Assembly: GCF_003584125.1 (NCBI RefSeq) | Contig: NZ_QXFL01000002.1 | Span: 124,001 to 188,000, forward strand | Source of the DNA: Aurantiacibacter zhengii | Lineage (GTDB): Bacteria > Pseudomonadota > Alphaproteobacteria > Sphingomonadales > Sphingomonadaceae | DNA: 64,000 bases | Direction: 5' to 3' | Shown here: one piece after another, positions 54,606 to 64,000 of the stretch | How positions within the stretch are numbered: position 1 is the stretch's first letter | Layout of the letters: each line of letters begins with the position of its first letter | The notes under the pieces: model-generated | Database searches by the model: none | What the model saw: the letters and a program-made list of their open reading frames with translations, nothing else | Told to the model about the DNA's origin: nothing | Made by a program: the position numbers and the translations under genes

Positions 54606-55192
54606 CCGAAGGCCTCCGCCCGGCGAAGTAACTGGTAGGCCTCCACCACGCGCTGTAGCCGGTTTTCGTAAGCACGGTCGCCGCCGTTGCGATCGGGGTG
54701 ATAGCGCCGCACCAGTTCCGAATAGCGCCGCCGCAGTTCCGGCCTGTCGGCTTTCGGCCCCAGCCCCATCACGGTCAGCGCCTCCCGCTCGCGGGGTGTA
54801 AAACGGCTGTGCTCGGCATAGCTGCGCCCCTGCGCCGCCCTGCGAATATCCGCCGCGCGCGCGCCGATGGCGTCCAGCGGATCGTGGAAGTCCGCCCAGC
54901 GCGGCATCCCGTCCATGCCCGCCGTCGGTCTGAAAGCCGCGCTTTCGGTATTCCAGCCTGAGCCGGGAGCCTGGGCGGCATAGATTTCGTCCGCGTTCAT
55001 GCCTTCGAACCAGTCGTACCCGGCGTTGAACTCGCGCACGTGCTCGAGGCAGAACCAGCGCCATTCGCCCGGCCCGTCGAAACTGTTGCCCCGTGTGCCC
55101 GGAGCGCGAAATTCGCCCGCCTCGCGGCAGGTGGGGTGCTCGCACACCCTTCCCTCGCTCTCGTATCGGCCGTAGAATCGTTGGTTACGCAT
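54602..55192 (-). CDS. J-domain protein with N-terminal Cys-rich segment
   Basis: 196 residues. The J domain is at the C-terminus with HPD in VRRYHPDRNGGDR (about 170-180). The N-terminus has CEHPTCREAG and WFCLEHVREFNAGYDWF, a likely zinc site with three Cys and His. Co-chaperone that stimulates DnaK ATPase; zinc segment may bind clients. ATG 55192. Confidence 0.88.
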   Translation of the reverse strand: MRNQRFYGRYESEGRVCEHPTCREAGEFRAPGTRGNSFDGPGEWRWFCLEHVREFNAGYDWFEGMNADEIYAAQAPGSGWNTESAAFRPTAGMDGMPRWADFHDPLDAIGARAADIRRAAQGRSYAEHSRFTPREREALTVMGLGPKADRPELRRRYSELVRRYHPDRNGGDRAYENRLQRVVEAYQLLRRAEAFG

Positions 55193-55246
55193 GAACGCCC
55201 CTTGATGGGGATTGCACCGCGCGATTGGAACCCCCAATTGGGGCGC

Positions 55247-55525
55247 ATGAGCGGACCTGTTGCACAAGAAATCGAAACGCTGCTGCGCGGCGCATTGGCT
55301 CCCACGCGGCTGGAAGTCATCAACGACAGCGCGAGGCACCACGGCCATGCCGGTGACGACGGCAGCGGCGAATCGCACTTCACCGTGATCGTGGAAAGCC
55401 CCCATTTCGAAGGCAAGAACCGCCTCGCCCGCCAACGCATGGTGCTGGGCGCATTAGGCGACATCCCGGGCGAGCGCGTCCATGCCTTCGCCATGAAGTG
55501 TATCGCGCCGGGAGAGGCATCTTGA
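55247..55525 (+). CDS. BolA family protein
   Basis: 92 residues. HFTVIVESPHFEGKNRLARQRMV and VHAFAMKCIAP are the BolA/IbaG signature; the His residues HHGHAG may bind Fe-S with a monothiol glutaredoxin. Start ATG 55247. Its stop overlaps a TTG start of the GST gene. Confidence 0.9.
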   Translation: MSGPVAQEIETLLRGALAPTRLEVINDSARHHGHAGDDGSGESHFTVIVESPHFEGKNRLARQRMVLGALGDIPGERVHAFAMKCIAPGEAS

Positions 55526-56229
55526 GCATCGAACTGTGGTACTGGCCGCAGATCCCCGGTCGCGGCGAATTCGTGCGCCTGTTCTGCGAGGCGTTCCAGC
55601 TCGACTATACCGACATGGCGCGCGAGCAGAGCGCCGACGCCCTGGTGGAGCACATGCACAGCCTGGAAGGCATCCGTCCCTTCGCACCGCCCTATATCGT
55701 GGATGACGAGGTGGTGATCGGCCAGACCGCGCTGATCCTGCAGTACCTTTCCGACAAGGAGGGACTTGGCTCGGGCGAGATGGAGATTGACCTGCAACTC
55801 TTCCAGCTGCAACTCGACATCGCGGATTTCGTGGAAGAGATCCACTCCGTCCACCACCCGGTTGCGAATGAACTCTATTACGCGGACCAGATGGAGGCCG
55901 CCTTCGAGAAGGCCGCCCATTTCCGCGGCCAGCGCATCCCGAAATACCTCATCCATTTCGACAATGCTCTGGCGGCCAACGGCGGCCCCTTCATGTTGGG
56001 CCAGCAGCCTACGCACGTCGACACCAGCCTGTTCCAGATCATGGAGGGGCTGGATTACATGTTCCCCAATTACATGAAGGAAATGCAGGGCACCTGGGTC
56101 AACCTGGAAGGGCTGCAGGGCGCGGTGCCGGAGATCGAGCCGCTGGCCGATTACCTCGCCAGCGAGCGGCGGATGGAGTTCAACGAGGATGGCATCTTCC
56201 GCCATTACGAGGAACTGGACGAGCAATAG
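55522..56229 (+). CDS. Glutathione S-transferase
   Basis: 235 residues. ELWYWPQIPGRGEFVRLFCE is the N-terminal domain with Tyr/Ser catalytic site region; PYIVDDEVVIGQTALILQYL the GSH-binding loop. TTG 55522 overlaps the bolA stop (TTGA); ATG 55498 upstream is the alternative. A BolA-GST pair may act in redox or Fe-S handling. Confidence 0.88.
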   Translation: MSIELWYWPQIPGRGEFVRLFCEAFQLDYTDMAREQSADALVEHMHSLEGIRPFAPPYIVDDEVVIGQTALILQYLSDKEGLGSGEMEIDLQLFQLQLDIADFVEEIHSVHHPVANELYYADQMEAAFEKAAHFRGQRIPKYLIHFDNALAANGGPFMLGQQPTHVDTSLFQIMEGLDYMFPNYMKEMQGTWVNLEGLQGAVPEIEPLADYLASERRMEFNEDGIFRHYEELDEQ

Positions 56230-56244
56230 GAGCGTCTCTTGGTC

Positions 56245-57147
56245 ATGAATATAGCGACCGACAATATCCTCAAGACCGTCACCCCCGTCAGCCACGATCT
56301 TGGCGATTTTACCGTCCGGCGTGCCGTGCCCTCGAAGGAGTGCCGGATGGTCGGCCCCTTCGTGTTCGTGGACCAGTTCGGCCCGGCCCAGCTCGATCTA
56401 GGCAGCGGCATGGACGTGCGCCCGCACCCGCATATCAACCTTGCCACCGTCACCTGGCTTTTCGAGGGCGCGATCGACCACCGCGATTCCATCGGCACCT
56501 TCTCCACCATCCATCCCGGCACCGTGAACCTGATGACGGCCGGCACCGGCATCGTTCATTCGGAACGCAGCCCGCTGGCGGAGCGTGAGAAGGGTCCAAG
56601 CCTGTACGGCATGCAGACCTGGCTTGCCCTGCCCGATGGCCAGGAGGAGATCGACCCGGCTTTCGAAGCTGTCAGCGACCTGCCCTGGATCGATGGCGAT
56701 GGTGCCCGCGCACAGGTGATCATGGGCAAGCTGTGGGGCGAACGCGCGCCCACCACCTGCCATGCCGAAACGATCTATGCCGAAATCCTGCTGCAGGAAG
56801 GCGGCTCCGTGCCCATCGACGCCGAAGCGGACGAGCGCGCGGTGATGCTGGTGGGCGGCGATGCCACCATCGACGGCGCGGCGATGCAGCTCTACGACCT
56901 TGTCGTTCTGAAACCCGGGGCGGCCATGAAACTGGCGAGCCGCTATGGCGGGCGCGTGATGCTGCTGGGCGGCGAAGCCTTTGCCACCAAGCGTCACGTG
57001 TGGTGGAACTTCGTCAGCTCCGACAGGGAGCGGATCGAGCAGGCCAAGGAAGACTGGCGCGAGCGGCGCTTTGCCGCGGTGCCGGGCGACGACGCGGAAT
57101 TCATTCCTTTGCCCGATGGCCAGCCCAAAACTGTCAGCTACCCGTAG
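56245..57147 (+). CDS. Pirin family protein
   Basis: 300 residues. FVFVDQFGPAQLDLGSG, PHPHINLATVTWLFEG (metal-binding His) and TVNLMTAGTGIVHSERSP are the pirin fold; metal quercetinase or transcription cofactor activity is possible. AGGAG at 56228; ATG 56245 or TTG 56239 may be start. Confidence 0.92.
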   Translation: MNIATDNILKTVTPVSHDLGDFTVRRAVPSKECRMVGPFVFVDQFGPAQLDLGSGMDVRPHPHINLATVTWLFEGAIDHRDSIGTFSTIHPGTVNLMTAGTGIVHSERSPLAEREKGPSLYGMQTWLALPDGQEEIDPAFEAVSDLPWIDGDGARAQVIMGKLWGERAPTTCHAETIYAEILLQEGGSVPIDAEADERAVMLVGGDATIDGAAMQLYDLVVLKPGAAMKLASRYGGRVMLLGGEAFATKRHVWWNFVSSDRERIEQAKEDWRERRFAAVPGDDAEFIPLPDGQPKTVSYP

Positions 57148-57173
57148 GCGATTTTGCTGCTAGAAGCGCGGCC

Positions 57174-57674
57174 ATGAAGACAGCACTCTACACCCTCGCC
57201 GCCGCCATCGTTTTTACCACCGCTGCCATCGCGCAAGACCGGATGGAACCTGCACCGGGCGAACCGGGCAGCATCGAATGGCACAATAACCAGCAGGCCG
57301 CTCTGCACTCACGCACGAGCGCGGACGGCTGGGCCACCTTGGACGGCGGCATCAAGTTTCGCCGCGTGGCGGGCGACGGCCGCGGCCCTGCGCCCACGGT
57401 ACAGGACCAGATTACCATCCACTACACCGGCAGCTTTATCGATGGCGAGGTGTTCGACAGTTCGGTGGAACGCGGCGAACCCGCCACCTTCCCTCTTTCC
57501 GGCCTGATCCGTGGCTGGCAGGTCGCCATCCCGTACATGGGCGTGGGAGACACGGCGGAGATCGCCATCCCTGCCACCTCGGCTTACGGCGTTCAGGGTC
57601 GCGGCCCGATACCGGGCGGCGCGACGCTGCTGTTCACCATCGAACTGCTCGCCATTCCCAGCAAGGGAGTTTGA
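57174..57674 (+). CDS. FKBP-type peptidyl-prolyl isomerase, exported
   Basis: 166 residues. Signal peptide (KTALYTLAAAIVFTTAAIAQ), then FKBP domain: IHYTGSFIDGEVFDSSVERG, RGWQVAIPYMGVGDTAEIAIP, YGVQGRGPIPGGATLLFTIEL. Folding helper in the periplasm. GC-rich leader. Hydrolase follows at 3 bp. Confidence 0.93.
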   Translation: MKTALYTLAAAIVFTTAAIAQDRMEPAPGEPGSIEWHNNQQAALHSRTSADGWATLDGGIKFRRVAGDGRGPAPTVQDQITIHYTGSFIDGEVFDSSVERGEPATFPLSGLIRGWQVAIPYMGVGDTAEIAIPATSAYGVQGRGPIPGGATLLFTIELLAIPSKGV

Positions 57675-57676
57675 GC

Positions 57677-58576
57677 ATGAGCGATCTTGCCCGCGTAAAG
57701 CTGCCCACCGGCATCGAACTGGACGTATGGGACACAGGCCCGCGCGATGCGCCTGCGCTGGTGTTCCTGCACGGCTTTCCTGAAAACCATCGCACCTGGC
57801 GGCACCAGATCGCGCACCTTTCCGATCGCTATCGCTGCATCGCGCCCGACCAGCGCGGCTATGGCAATTCCTCGAAGCCCCAGGGTGCCGAGCACTACGA
57901 GACGATGGCGCTGATCCAGGATATCGCGCACCTTGCCGAGACGCTGGAACTGGGCACCTATACCATCGTCGGTCACGACTGGGGCGGCGCGCTGGCGTGG
58001 CTGGTGGCAGCCTTCGGACAGGCGACCGGCCATGTGACCCGAGCAGTAATTGCCAATGCGCCGCACCCGGTGATCTTCCAGCGCCTGCTGCTGACCGATC
58101 CCGCCCAGCGCGGAGCCAGCCAGTACATGCGCACCTTCCGCGATCCGGCGCACGATGCGGTGATCGCCGAGTTCGGCCTTGCCGGGCTGTTGCAGACTGC
58201 GCTGACGTGGGATGCCCGACCGCAGTACGATCCTGCCGAACTGCCGCTGCTGATGCAGCAGTGGACCGATCCCGAAACCAGTTTCGCCATGCTGAACTGG
58301 TATCGTGCCAGCGCCGTTTCGGTGCCGTCTATGGATGATCCCTTCGGCCTGCCGCCCGAGTATTCACCGCCGCCGATGCCGAAGATCGAAATTCCGACGC
58401 TGGTGGTTTGGGGTACCGGTGACGAGGCATTGCTGCCCGGCAATATCGATGGGCTGGACGAAGTAGTGTCGGACCTGACGATCGAAAGGATCGAAGGCGC
58501 CGGGCATTTCGTGCCGTGGGAAGCACCCGATGCGGTGAACGCCGCGCTGGAAGGGTTTCTCCGCCGGACGGACTAG
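57677..58576 (+). CDS. Alpha/beta hydrolase (epoxide-hydrolase-like)
   Basis: 299 residues. [20 protein letters not shown] is the oxyanion loop, [10 protein letters not shown] the nucleophile elbow with Asp (near 105), and [13 protein letters not shown] the catalytic His. Asp nucleophile fits epoxide hydrolase or dehalogenase. AAGGGAG before ATG 57677. Confidence 0.9.
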   Translation: MSDLARVKLPTGIELDVWDTGPRDAPALVFLHGFPENHRTWRHQIAHLSDRYRCIAPDQRGYGNSSKPQGAEHYETMALIQDIAHLAETLELGTYTIVGHDWGGALAWLVAAFGQATGHVTRAVIANAPHPVIFQRLLLTDPAQRGASQYMRTFRDPAHDAVIAEFGLAGLLQTALTWDARPQYDPAELPLLMQQWTDPETSFAMLNWYRASAVSVPSMDDPFGLPPEYSPPPMPKIEIPTLVVWGTGDEALLPGNIDGLDEVVSDLTIERIEGAGHFVPWEAPDAVNAALEGFLRRTD

Positions 58577-58578
58577 CC

Positions 58579-59652
58579 CTACCCGTTCCACTCCACCCAC
58601 TCGCCGTGCGGATGGGCCTGTGCAAGCAGGGTCCATTCGTCCGCCCCGCCCGGCCAGTATCGCACGGTCAATTCGTGCCTGAAGGTCTCGCGGTTGGTCT
58701 CCAGCCGGATCCACGCCAGCGGCTTTTCGGATGTCGCCTGATCCCCCGCGGCCTCGATGGCGGCAGTTATCGCGTCGGCTGTCGGCTGGGGCAGATACTG
58801 CCACATGATCGTGTGGAAAAACACGCGGGTAACGCCTTCTTCCTGCGGGCGCGCAAGCCGCGCAGCCACGAATTCGGCGGCATCCATCCGCTGCACCTCC
58901 GGCGGCATGCGTTTGGCCATGGCGATGGCTGCATCCATGCGCGCCATCCGATCATGCGCATCTGCCCAGATATAGGCGCGCAGCCGCTCGGCCTGTCTTT
59001 CATCGGTGAGATCGACAGGCGCAATGTCGCAGCCCGTGGCTTCTACGATTTCGACCGTGCCCGGCGGCGGAGCATCGCCGCGCCATTCCGGCTCGATGCG
59101 GATAGAGGACAGGCTGGGTCCAACAGTCGTGCCGCCAAGGTCGAACACGAAACGCGCCATCATGGTGTTGATCCCGGCGCTCGCCCCGATTTCGTTCAGT
59201 TCGAAGCGCGGCCCCAGTTGCCGGGAAAGCCAGAGCAGCGCGCCCATCACGCTGGCGGACCGCCCGGCCTCGTTGGTCTGCGGGGGACCATCGAACCACG
59301 GCAACAGGCGGTGGTCGAAGGTGCGTGCCGCATCGCACACGATGGCATCGACCTGGGCCTGGTCGGTAATCAGGCCCTGGAACACCGGTTCGAGGCGCGG
59401 TTCCTCGCCCGAAAGGCTGAGGCTGTGAAGGCCGCCGACCACGCGCAGGGCCAAAGCATCCTCGATCCCGCGCCCAGCCCACTGGGCAAGGCGCCGCCCG
59501 CTGGCGGTGTCGGTTTCCATCAGGGCCAGCAGGCTGCGTATCACGCGGGCGGTGATCGGCGCATTCGATCGCTCGCAATAGTTGGCGTGCCACTCCAGCG
59601 CCCCTGGCACGCTTTCGATTTCCATCGCCATCGTTTCGTCGCCGTCTGCCAT
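58579..59652 (-). CDS. DUF2332 protein
   Basis: 357 residues of DUF2332 (unknown role). [17 protein letters not shown] resembles a SAM-like loop; [23 protein letters not shown] [18 protein letters not shown] and [12 protein letters not shown] are conserved. AAGGG is 9 bases before ATG 59652; ATG 59658 also possible. Divergent from hisG, 42 bp between starts. Confidence 0.88.
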   Translation of the reverse strand: MADGDETMAMEIESVPGALEWHANYCERSNAPITARVIRSLLALMETDTASGRRLAQWAGRGIEDALALRVVGGLHSLSLSGEEPRLEPVFQGLITDQAQVDAIVCDAARTFDHRLLPWFDGPPQTNEAGRSASVMGALLWLSRQLGPRFELNEIGASAGINTMMARFVFDLGGTTVGPSLSSIRIEPEWRGDAPPPGTVEIVEATGCDIAPVDLTDERQAERLRAYIWADAHDRMARMDAAIAMAKRMPPEVQRMDAAEFVAARLARPQEEGVTRVFFHTIMWQYLPQPTADAITAAIEAAGDQATSEKPLAWIRLETNRETFRHELTVRYWPGGADEWTLLAQAHPHGEWVEWNG

Positions 59653-59694
59653 TCGCATTGCCCTTTTCGCCTCGTGCCCCTAAATCGCGCGGCC

Positions 59695-60375
59695 ATGACC
59701 GAGAGTTCCGACCAAAACCGCTTTGGGCCGCTGATATTCGCCCTGCCCAAGGGCCGCATCCTGGATGAAGCCCTGCCCGTGATGGCAGAAGCCGGCGTCG
59801 TGCCGGAAAGCGCGTTTCACGACAAGCTGGATCGCTCGCTCAGTTTTGCCGACGAAACCGGCACCATGCGCATCCTGCGCGTGCGTGCCTTCGATGTCGC
59901 CACCTTCGTCGCTTTCGGCGCCGCGCAGGTGGGCATCGTCGGCTCCGACGTGATTGAGGAGTTCGACTATTCGGAGCTTTACGCCCCGGTCGATCTCGGC
60001 ATCGGCGCCTGCCGGCTGTCGATTGCCGAGCCGAAGGAGCCGGTGGATTACAAGTACGGCAAGGCCAGCCATCTGCGCGTGGCAACCAAGTATCCCAACA
60101 TAACCAGCCGCTATTTCGAGGCGAAGGGCATCCAGGCCGAGTGCATCAAGCTAAACGGCGCGATGGAGCTGGCCCCCTCTTGCGGACTGGCCGGGCGGAT
60201 CGTCGACCTGGTTTCCACCGGCAGCACCCTGAAATCGAACGGCCTTGTCGAAAAGGACACCATCATGCAGGTCAGCGCCCGCCTGATCGTGAACCGCGCC
60301 GCGATGAAAACCGATCCGCGCGTCTCTGCGCTGGTCGAACGCTTTCGCGAGCGCGCCGAAAGGAAGGCCGCCTGA
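59695..60375 (+). CDS. hisG: ATP phosphoribosyltransferase, short form
   Basis: 226 residues. First histidine step. [17 protein letters not shown] and [17 protein letters not shown] are catalytic parts; [16 protein letters not shown] the PRPP site. Lacks the regulatory C-terminal domain, so expects HisZ, which is not in the window. TGATG overlap with hisD. Confidence 0.94.
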   Translation: MTESSDQNRFGPLIFALPKGRILDEALPVMAEAGVVPESAFHDKLDRSLSFADETGTMRILRVRAFDVATFVAFGAAQVGIVGSDVIEEFDYSELYAPVDLGIGACRLSIAEPKEPVDYKYGKASHLRVATKYPNITSRYFEAKGIQAECIKLNGAMELAPSCGLAGRIVDLVSTGSTLKSNGLVEKDTIMQVSARLIVNRAAMKTDPRVSALVERFRERAERKAA

Positions 60376-61667
60376 TGCGCCGCCTGAACGCCAATTCCGA
60401 GGATTTTGCAAAGCAGTTCGCCCGCATCGTGAACGACCGGCGCGAAAGCGACGAGAATGTCGCGACCGATGTGCGCGCGATCATCCAGCAGGTGCGCCAG
60501 AAGGGCGACGATGCGCTGGTCGATCTGTCCATGCGCTATGACAAGCACGCGCTGACCGCCGACCTTTCCAGCTGGCGCATCGGCAAGGACCAGTGCAGGG
60601 CCGCTTTCGACATGCTGATACCCGATGTGCGCCAGGCGCTGGTGATGGCGGCGGAGCGTATCCGTGCCTACCACGAAGGGCAGCTTCCGCAGGACCGCGA
60701 CTATCGCGACGAGAAGAACGTGCGTCTCGGCGCACGGTGGAGCGCGGTGGAAGCGGCGGGCCTCTACGTGCCCGGTGGCCGGGCAGCCTATCCCTCCAGC
60801 CTGCTGATGAACGCCATCCCCGCGAAGGTTGCGGGTGTCGATCGCCTCGTCGTCACCACGCCTACTCCGCGCGGTCAGATGAACGACTTGGTGCTGGCCG
60901 CCGCGCATATCTGCGGGGTGGACGAGGTGTGGCGCGTCGGCGGAGCGCAGGCGATTGCCGCGCTCGCCTACGGCACGCAGCGCATCCAGCCGGTCGACGT
61001 GATCGTCGGCCCCGGCAATGCCTGGGTGGCGGAGGCCAAGCGCCAGCTATACGGCGTGGTCGGCATCGACATGGTGGCCGGGCCCAGCGAAATCCTGGTG
61101 ATCGCCGACGAGGAGAACGATCCCGACTGGATCGCCGCGGACCTGCTGAGTCAGGCCGAACACGATCCCTCCAGCCAGTCCATCCTCATCACCGACGACG
61201 AAGGCTATGCCGCCGCCGTGGAAGACGCGGTGGACGTGTTGCTCGCCCAGATCGACACGAAGGGCGTGGCCCGGCAGAGTTGGGAAACGCACGGCGTCGT
61301 GATCGTGGTGGATAGCCTGCTGGACGATGCGCCCGCCCTTGCCGACCGCCTGGCCGCCGAACACGTACAGATCGCCACCGACGATCCCGAAGCAATCTTC
61401 GACTGCATTCGCCACGCGGGCAGCGTCTTCCTTGGTCGCCATACGCCAGAGGCCATCGGCGATTACGTCGCCGGGCCGAACCACGTGCTTCCTACCGGGC
61501 GCCGGGCGCGCTTTTCCAGCGGGCTTTCGGTGCTCGATTTCATGAAACGAACCAGCTTTATCTCGCTGGATGAAAAGGCACTGGGCGAACTGGGCCCTGC
61601 CGCCGTGACCCTGGCCGAGATCGAAGGCCTCCCCGCCCATGCCGCCAGCGTAAAGGTCAGACTGTAA
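60375..61667 (+). CDS. hisD: Histidinol dehydrogenase
   Basis: 430 residues. Last two steps of histidine synthesis. GLYVPGGRAAYPSSLLMN, VIVGPGNAWVAEAKRQLYG, DLLSQAEHDPSSQSIL hold NAD and zinc ligands. Between hisG and nusB by TGATG and TAATG overlaps. Confidence 0.97.
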   Translation: MRRLNANSEDFAKQFARIVNDRRESDENVATDVRAIIQQVRQKGDDALVDLSMRYDKHALTADLSSWRIGKDQCRAAFDMLIPDVRQALVMAAERIRAYHEGQLPQDRDYRDEKNVRLGARWSAVEAAGLYVPGGRAAYPSSLLMNAIPAKVAGVDRLVVTTPTPRGQMNDLVLAAAHICGVDEVWRVGGAQAIAALAYGTQRIQPVDVIVGPGNAWVAEAKRQLYGVVGIDMVAGPSEILVIADEENDPDWIAADLLSQAEHDPSSQSILITDDEGYAAAVEDAVDVLLAQIDTKGVARQSWETHGVVIVVDSLLDDAPALADRLAAEHVQIATDDPEAIFDCIRHAGSVFLGRHTPEAIGDYVAGPNHVLPTGRRARFSSGLSVLDFMKRTSFISLDEKALGELGPAAVTLAEIEGLPAHAASVKVRL

Positions 61668-62119
61668 TGAACACTCCCGCGCGTTCGCGCGCCCGCTCCG
61701 CCTCCCGCCTTGCCGCCGTGCAGGCCCTCTACCAGCGCCACATGGAAAAGACGCCGACCGCGCGCCTGCTCAACGAATTCCACCAGCACCGCCTGGGCGC
61801 GGAAATCGAGGACGAGCAGTACGAGGAAGCCGAAGTCGACTTCTTCGATGATATCGTGTCCGGCGTCATCGCGCGGGACGAGGAAATCGACGCGGCACTG
61901 ACGGCAAAACTGGCCGAGGGCTGGACGCTTGCCCGGCTGGACAAGACCATGCTGCAGATCCTGCGCTGCGGCACCTACGAACTGATGGCCCGGCAGGATG
62001 TGCCAAAGGCCACCGCGATCAGCGAATATGTGGACGTCGCCCATGCTTTCTTCGACGAGCGCGAGGCGAAATTCGTGAACGGCGTTCTCGATGCCGTGGC
62101 GAAAGAGGTGCGGAGCTGA
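61667..62119 (+). CDS. nusB: Transcription antitermination factor NusB
   Basis: 150 residues, all-helical. SASRLAAVQALYQRHMEKTP, DKTMLQILRCGTYELMARQD, EYVDVAHAFFDEREAKFVNG match. Binds boxA RNA with NusE for rRNA transcription. TAATG overlap with hisD. Confidence 0.95.
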   Translation: MNTPARSRARSASRLAAVQALYQRHMEKTPTARLLNEFHQHRLGAEIEDEQYEEAEVDFFDDIVSGVIARDEEIDAALTAKLAEGWTLARLDKTMLQILRCGTYELMARQDVPKATAISEYVDVAHAFFDEREAKFVNGVLDAVAKEVRS

Positions 62120-62142
62120 AGCAGGTTGGCGGGGAGGCTGGT

Positions 62143-63012
62143 GTGAACGAAGCCGAATTCATCGCCGCCCTGCGCCGCCTGCCGCTCCACCCCGCTGCGC
62201 GCGACTTGCGCGATGATGTCGCCGTGCTGGAATTCGGCGGGGAGACCCTGGTCCTGACGCAAGATACCATGGTCGAGGGTATCCACTACCTGCCCGATCA
62301 GGACATGGGCGATGTCGCCTGGAAGCTGGTCGCCAGCAACCTCTCGGACCTCGCCGCCAAGGGCGCGCAGCCTGTTGGCGTGTTGCTCAGCTATTCGCTG
62401 GGCGATGCCACCGAGGCGTTCGTCGCCGGGTTGGAGGACGTGCTGGCGCATTACGGCGTGGGCCTCCTTGGCGGGGATACGGTAGGCGCCAACGGCCCGC
62501 GCACGCTCAGCCTCACGGCCCTTGGCCGCGCCTCGCACACCCCGGTGCCCAGCCGCGCAGGCGCGCAGGTTGGCGATGGGCTTTACGTGACCGGCACTCT
62601 GGGCGAAGCGATGCTCGGCTTCGAAGCCATGCGTGATGGCACGGGCGGCGATGCGGCTGCCTATGCCCGGCCCATGGCCCGCGTGGCGGAAGGGGCGTTG
62701 CTTGCCCCGAATGTCTCCGCGATGATGGACGTCTCCGATGGGCTGCTGCTCGACGCGTTCCGCATGGCGGAGGCGAGCGAAGTGAGCCTGTCCATCGACA
62801 CCGCCGCCTGCCCCGTCGCCGATCCCGCGCGGCGGATGGAGTGCCTCACCTGGGGCGACGACTACGAGTTGCTCTTCGCACTGCCCGCGGGCGCCCAACT
62901 GCCGGTAAAGGCGGCGCGGATCGGTACGGTAGAGCCTCTTGGGTTCTCCGCGCTGTTCGTGGACGGGGAGCCTGTCACCAACCCGCAGGGCCTTGGGTAC
63001 AGCCACCGATAG
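62143..63012 (+). CDS. thiL: Thiamine-monophosphate kinase
   Basis: 289 residues. Makes thiamine diphosphate. LTQDTMVEGIHYL and SDLAAKGAQPVGVLL are metal/ATP sites; GLLGGDTVGANGPRTLSL; MMDVSDGLLLDAFRM; WGDDYELLFAL. GTG 62143 with GGGGAGG just upstream. nusB-thiL order is common. Confidence 0.95.
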   Translation: MNEAEFIAALRRLPLHPAARDLRDDVAVLEFGGETLVLTQDTMVEGIHYLPDQDMGDVAWKLVASNLSDLAAKGAQPVGVLLSYSLGDATEAFVAGLEDVLAHYGVGLLGGDTVGANGPRTLSLTALGRASHTPVPSRAGAQVGDGLYVTGTLGEAMLGFEAMRDGTGGDAAAYARPMARVAEGALLAPNVSAMMDVSDGLLLDAFRMAEASEVSLSIDTAACPVADPARRMECLTWGDDYELLFALPAGAQLPVKAARIGTVEPLGFSALFVDGEPVTNPQGLGYSHR

Positions 63013-63094
63013 ACCCCATATCGCCCTGGCGCGGGGAAAACGCGCAATGGCGCTTGTGAAAGCCCGGCATTGTGTTAGCCCTATGCCCCTAGGC

Positions 63095-63125
63095 GGACCC
63101 GGCAGAACCGGGCCGTTTTCATTTT
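63095..63125 (+). terminator. Hairpin before hppA
   Basis: CCCGG-CAGAA-CCGGG (63098-63112), extended by GG/CC with a mismatch, then TTTTCATTTT. Terminator of thiL or an attenuator for hppA. Confidence 0.6.
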
Positions 63126-63147
63126 GGGAAGAGGGGAATAGCAGGTC

Positions 63148-64000
63148 ATGGACCTAATAATCATCGCTATTGTCTTGGGACTGCTGGCCATCGTCTATGG
63201 CTTTATTACCAGTCGCCAGGTTCTCGGTGCCGATGCCGGTAACGAGAAAATGCAGGAAATCGCAGGCGCCATCCAGGAAGGCGCCAAGGCCTATCTCAAC
63301 CGCCAGTATTCCACCATCGCCATTGTCGGCGTGGTCGTTGCCATTCTCGTGGGCGTATTCCTCGGCGTGATCTCCGCCGTGGGTTTCGTAATCGGCGCGG
63401 TGCTTTCGGGCGTGGCGGGCTATATCGGGATGAATATCTCGGTGAAGTCGAACGTGCGCACGGCGGCGGCCGCGATGAAGGGCCTGCAACAGGGCCTTAC
63501 CATCGCCTTCCGCGCGGGCGCCATCACCGGCATGCTGGTGGCGGGCCTTGCCCTGCTTGCGATTGCCGTATTCTTCTACGTGCTCGTCGGCCCGATGGGG
63601 CTGGCGCCTAACAGCCGCGCGGTGATCGATGCGCTGGTGGCGCTGGCGTTCGGTGCCTCACTCATCTCCATCTTTGCACGCCTTGGCGGCGGTATCTTCA
63701 CCAAGGCCGCAGACGTGGGCGCTGACCTTGTCGGCAAGGTCGAGGCCGGCATTCCCGAGGACGATCCCCGCAACCCCGCCGTGATCGCGGACAACGTGGG
63801 CGACAACGTGGGCGACTGCGCCGGCATGGCTGCCGATCTGTTCGAAACCTACGTGGTGACCGTGGGCGCGACGATGGTGCTCACCGCCTTGCTGCTAACC
63901 TCGCTTGGCGACCTGCTGCTGCCGATGATGGCACTGCCCCTGCTGATCGGCGGTGCCTGCATCGTCACCAGCATCATCGGCACCTACTTCGTCCGCCTGG
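63148..64000 (+). CDS. hppA: Proton-translocating pyrophosphatase, 3' part missing
   Basis: Membrane pump that uses pyrophosphate hydrolysis; window ends inside it. Multiple helices; [20 protein letters not shown] and [20 protein letters not shown] are the substrate-binding Asp/Lys sites. The Ala/Lys position that tells K+-dependence is past the edge. ATG 63148 with GAGGGGAA and GCAGG upstream. Confidence 0.95.
   Translation, partial: MDLIIIAIVLGLLAIVYGFITSRQVLGADAGNEKMQEIAGAIQEGAKAYLNRQYSTIAIVGVVVAILVGVFLGVISAVGFVIGAVLSGVAGYIGMNISVKSNVRTAAAAMKGLQQGLTIAFRAGAITGMLVAGLALLAIAVFFYVLVGPMGLAPNSRAVIDALVALAFGASLISIFARLGGGIFTKAADVGADLVGKVEAGIPEDDPRNPAVIADNVGDNVGDCAGMAADLFETYVVTVGATMVLTALLLTSLGDLLLPMMALPLLIGGACIVTSIIGTYFVRL

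Noticed and set aside
58516-59694. Upstream extension of the hisG frame
   Set aside because: The extension is antisense to DUF2332; hisG similarity begins at 59695.

Overview
The window looks like ordinary chromosome from an alphaproteobacterium of the order Sphingomonadales, most likely Erythrobacteraceae. The evidence is high GC (well over 60 percent by eye), a CcrM-type GANTC methyltransferase, the alphaproteobacterial block pckA / chvI-chvG-hprK-rapZ-EIIA-HPr, a CobS-type AAA protein, a short-form HisG, and intergenic CCTTCGACAAGCTCAGG palindromes of the kind common in sphingomonads. No rRNA, tRNA, insertion sequence, prophage or CRISPR array was recognised. Genes are densely packed on both strands and no gap between them exceeds 300 bases; the longest are about 245 bp (10923-11167), 230 bp (29750-29979) and 212 bp (4183-4394).

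Layout. 1-4.2 kb: 3' part of a sigma-54-type activator, a lipoprotein, folP and ccrM. 4.2-11.7 kb: sulfotransferase-like protein, SDR plus rnhB, a PQQ-type sugar dehydrogenase, GNAT, DUF1285, CoA-NUDIX, CCA-adding enzyme and a secreted protein with an internal duplication. 11.8-18.8 kb: PhyH-type oxygenase, parC, PfpI-type protein, an MscS channel, and an unusual methyltransferase fused to a membrane-anchored domain. 18.9-22.2 kb: 2Fe-2S ferredoxin and two tandem cysteine desulfurases, divergent from an alpha/beta hydrolase. 22.3-28.0 kb: TonB, DUF885 peptidase-like protein, polysaccharide deacetylase and small membrane proteins. 28.1-35.3 kb: pckA and the ChvI/ChvG-HPr kinase-RapZ-PTS operon with an rRNA/tRNA 2'-O-methyltransferase. 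35.3-45.2 kb: lipoprotein-rmuC, fhs, DUF1622, copper-storage-like protein, entericidin, def, recR, fmt-truA and an MDR dehydrogenase. 45.2-50.2 kb: penicillin-binding protein, M28 peptidase and CobS. 50.2-54.6 kb: a divergent HxlR regulator facing a run of DUF1428, two VOC proteins, SRPBCC, GST and DUF2236. 54.6-64 kb: J-domain protein, BolA, GST, pirin, FKBP, hydrolase, DUF2332, then hisG-hisD-nusB-thiL and the start of hppA.

The points most worth following are six GANTC sites at near-helical spacing plus a perfect DnaA box directly upstream of ccrM; a methyltransferase / anti-sigma-like fusion; a ferredoxin that appears to start at AUC; a strong palindromic operator candidate abutting the HxlR start codon, with a nine-base C tract inside that regulator; a GAFAGA variant of the sigma-54 contact loop; paired inverted REP-like elements; and a 3 x 14 bp tandem repeat. 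Starts were chosen from ribosome-binding sites, overlaps and family alignments recalled from memory; no database search was possible.
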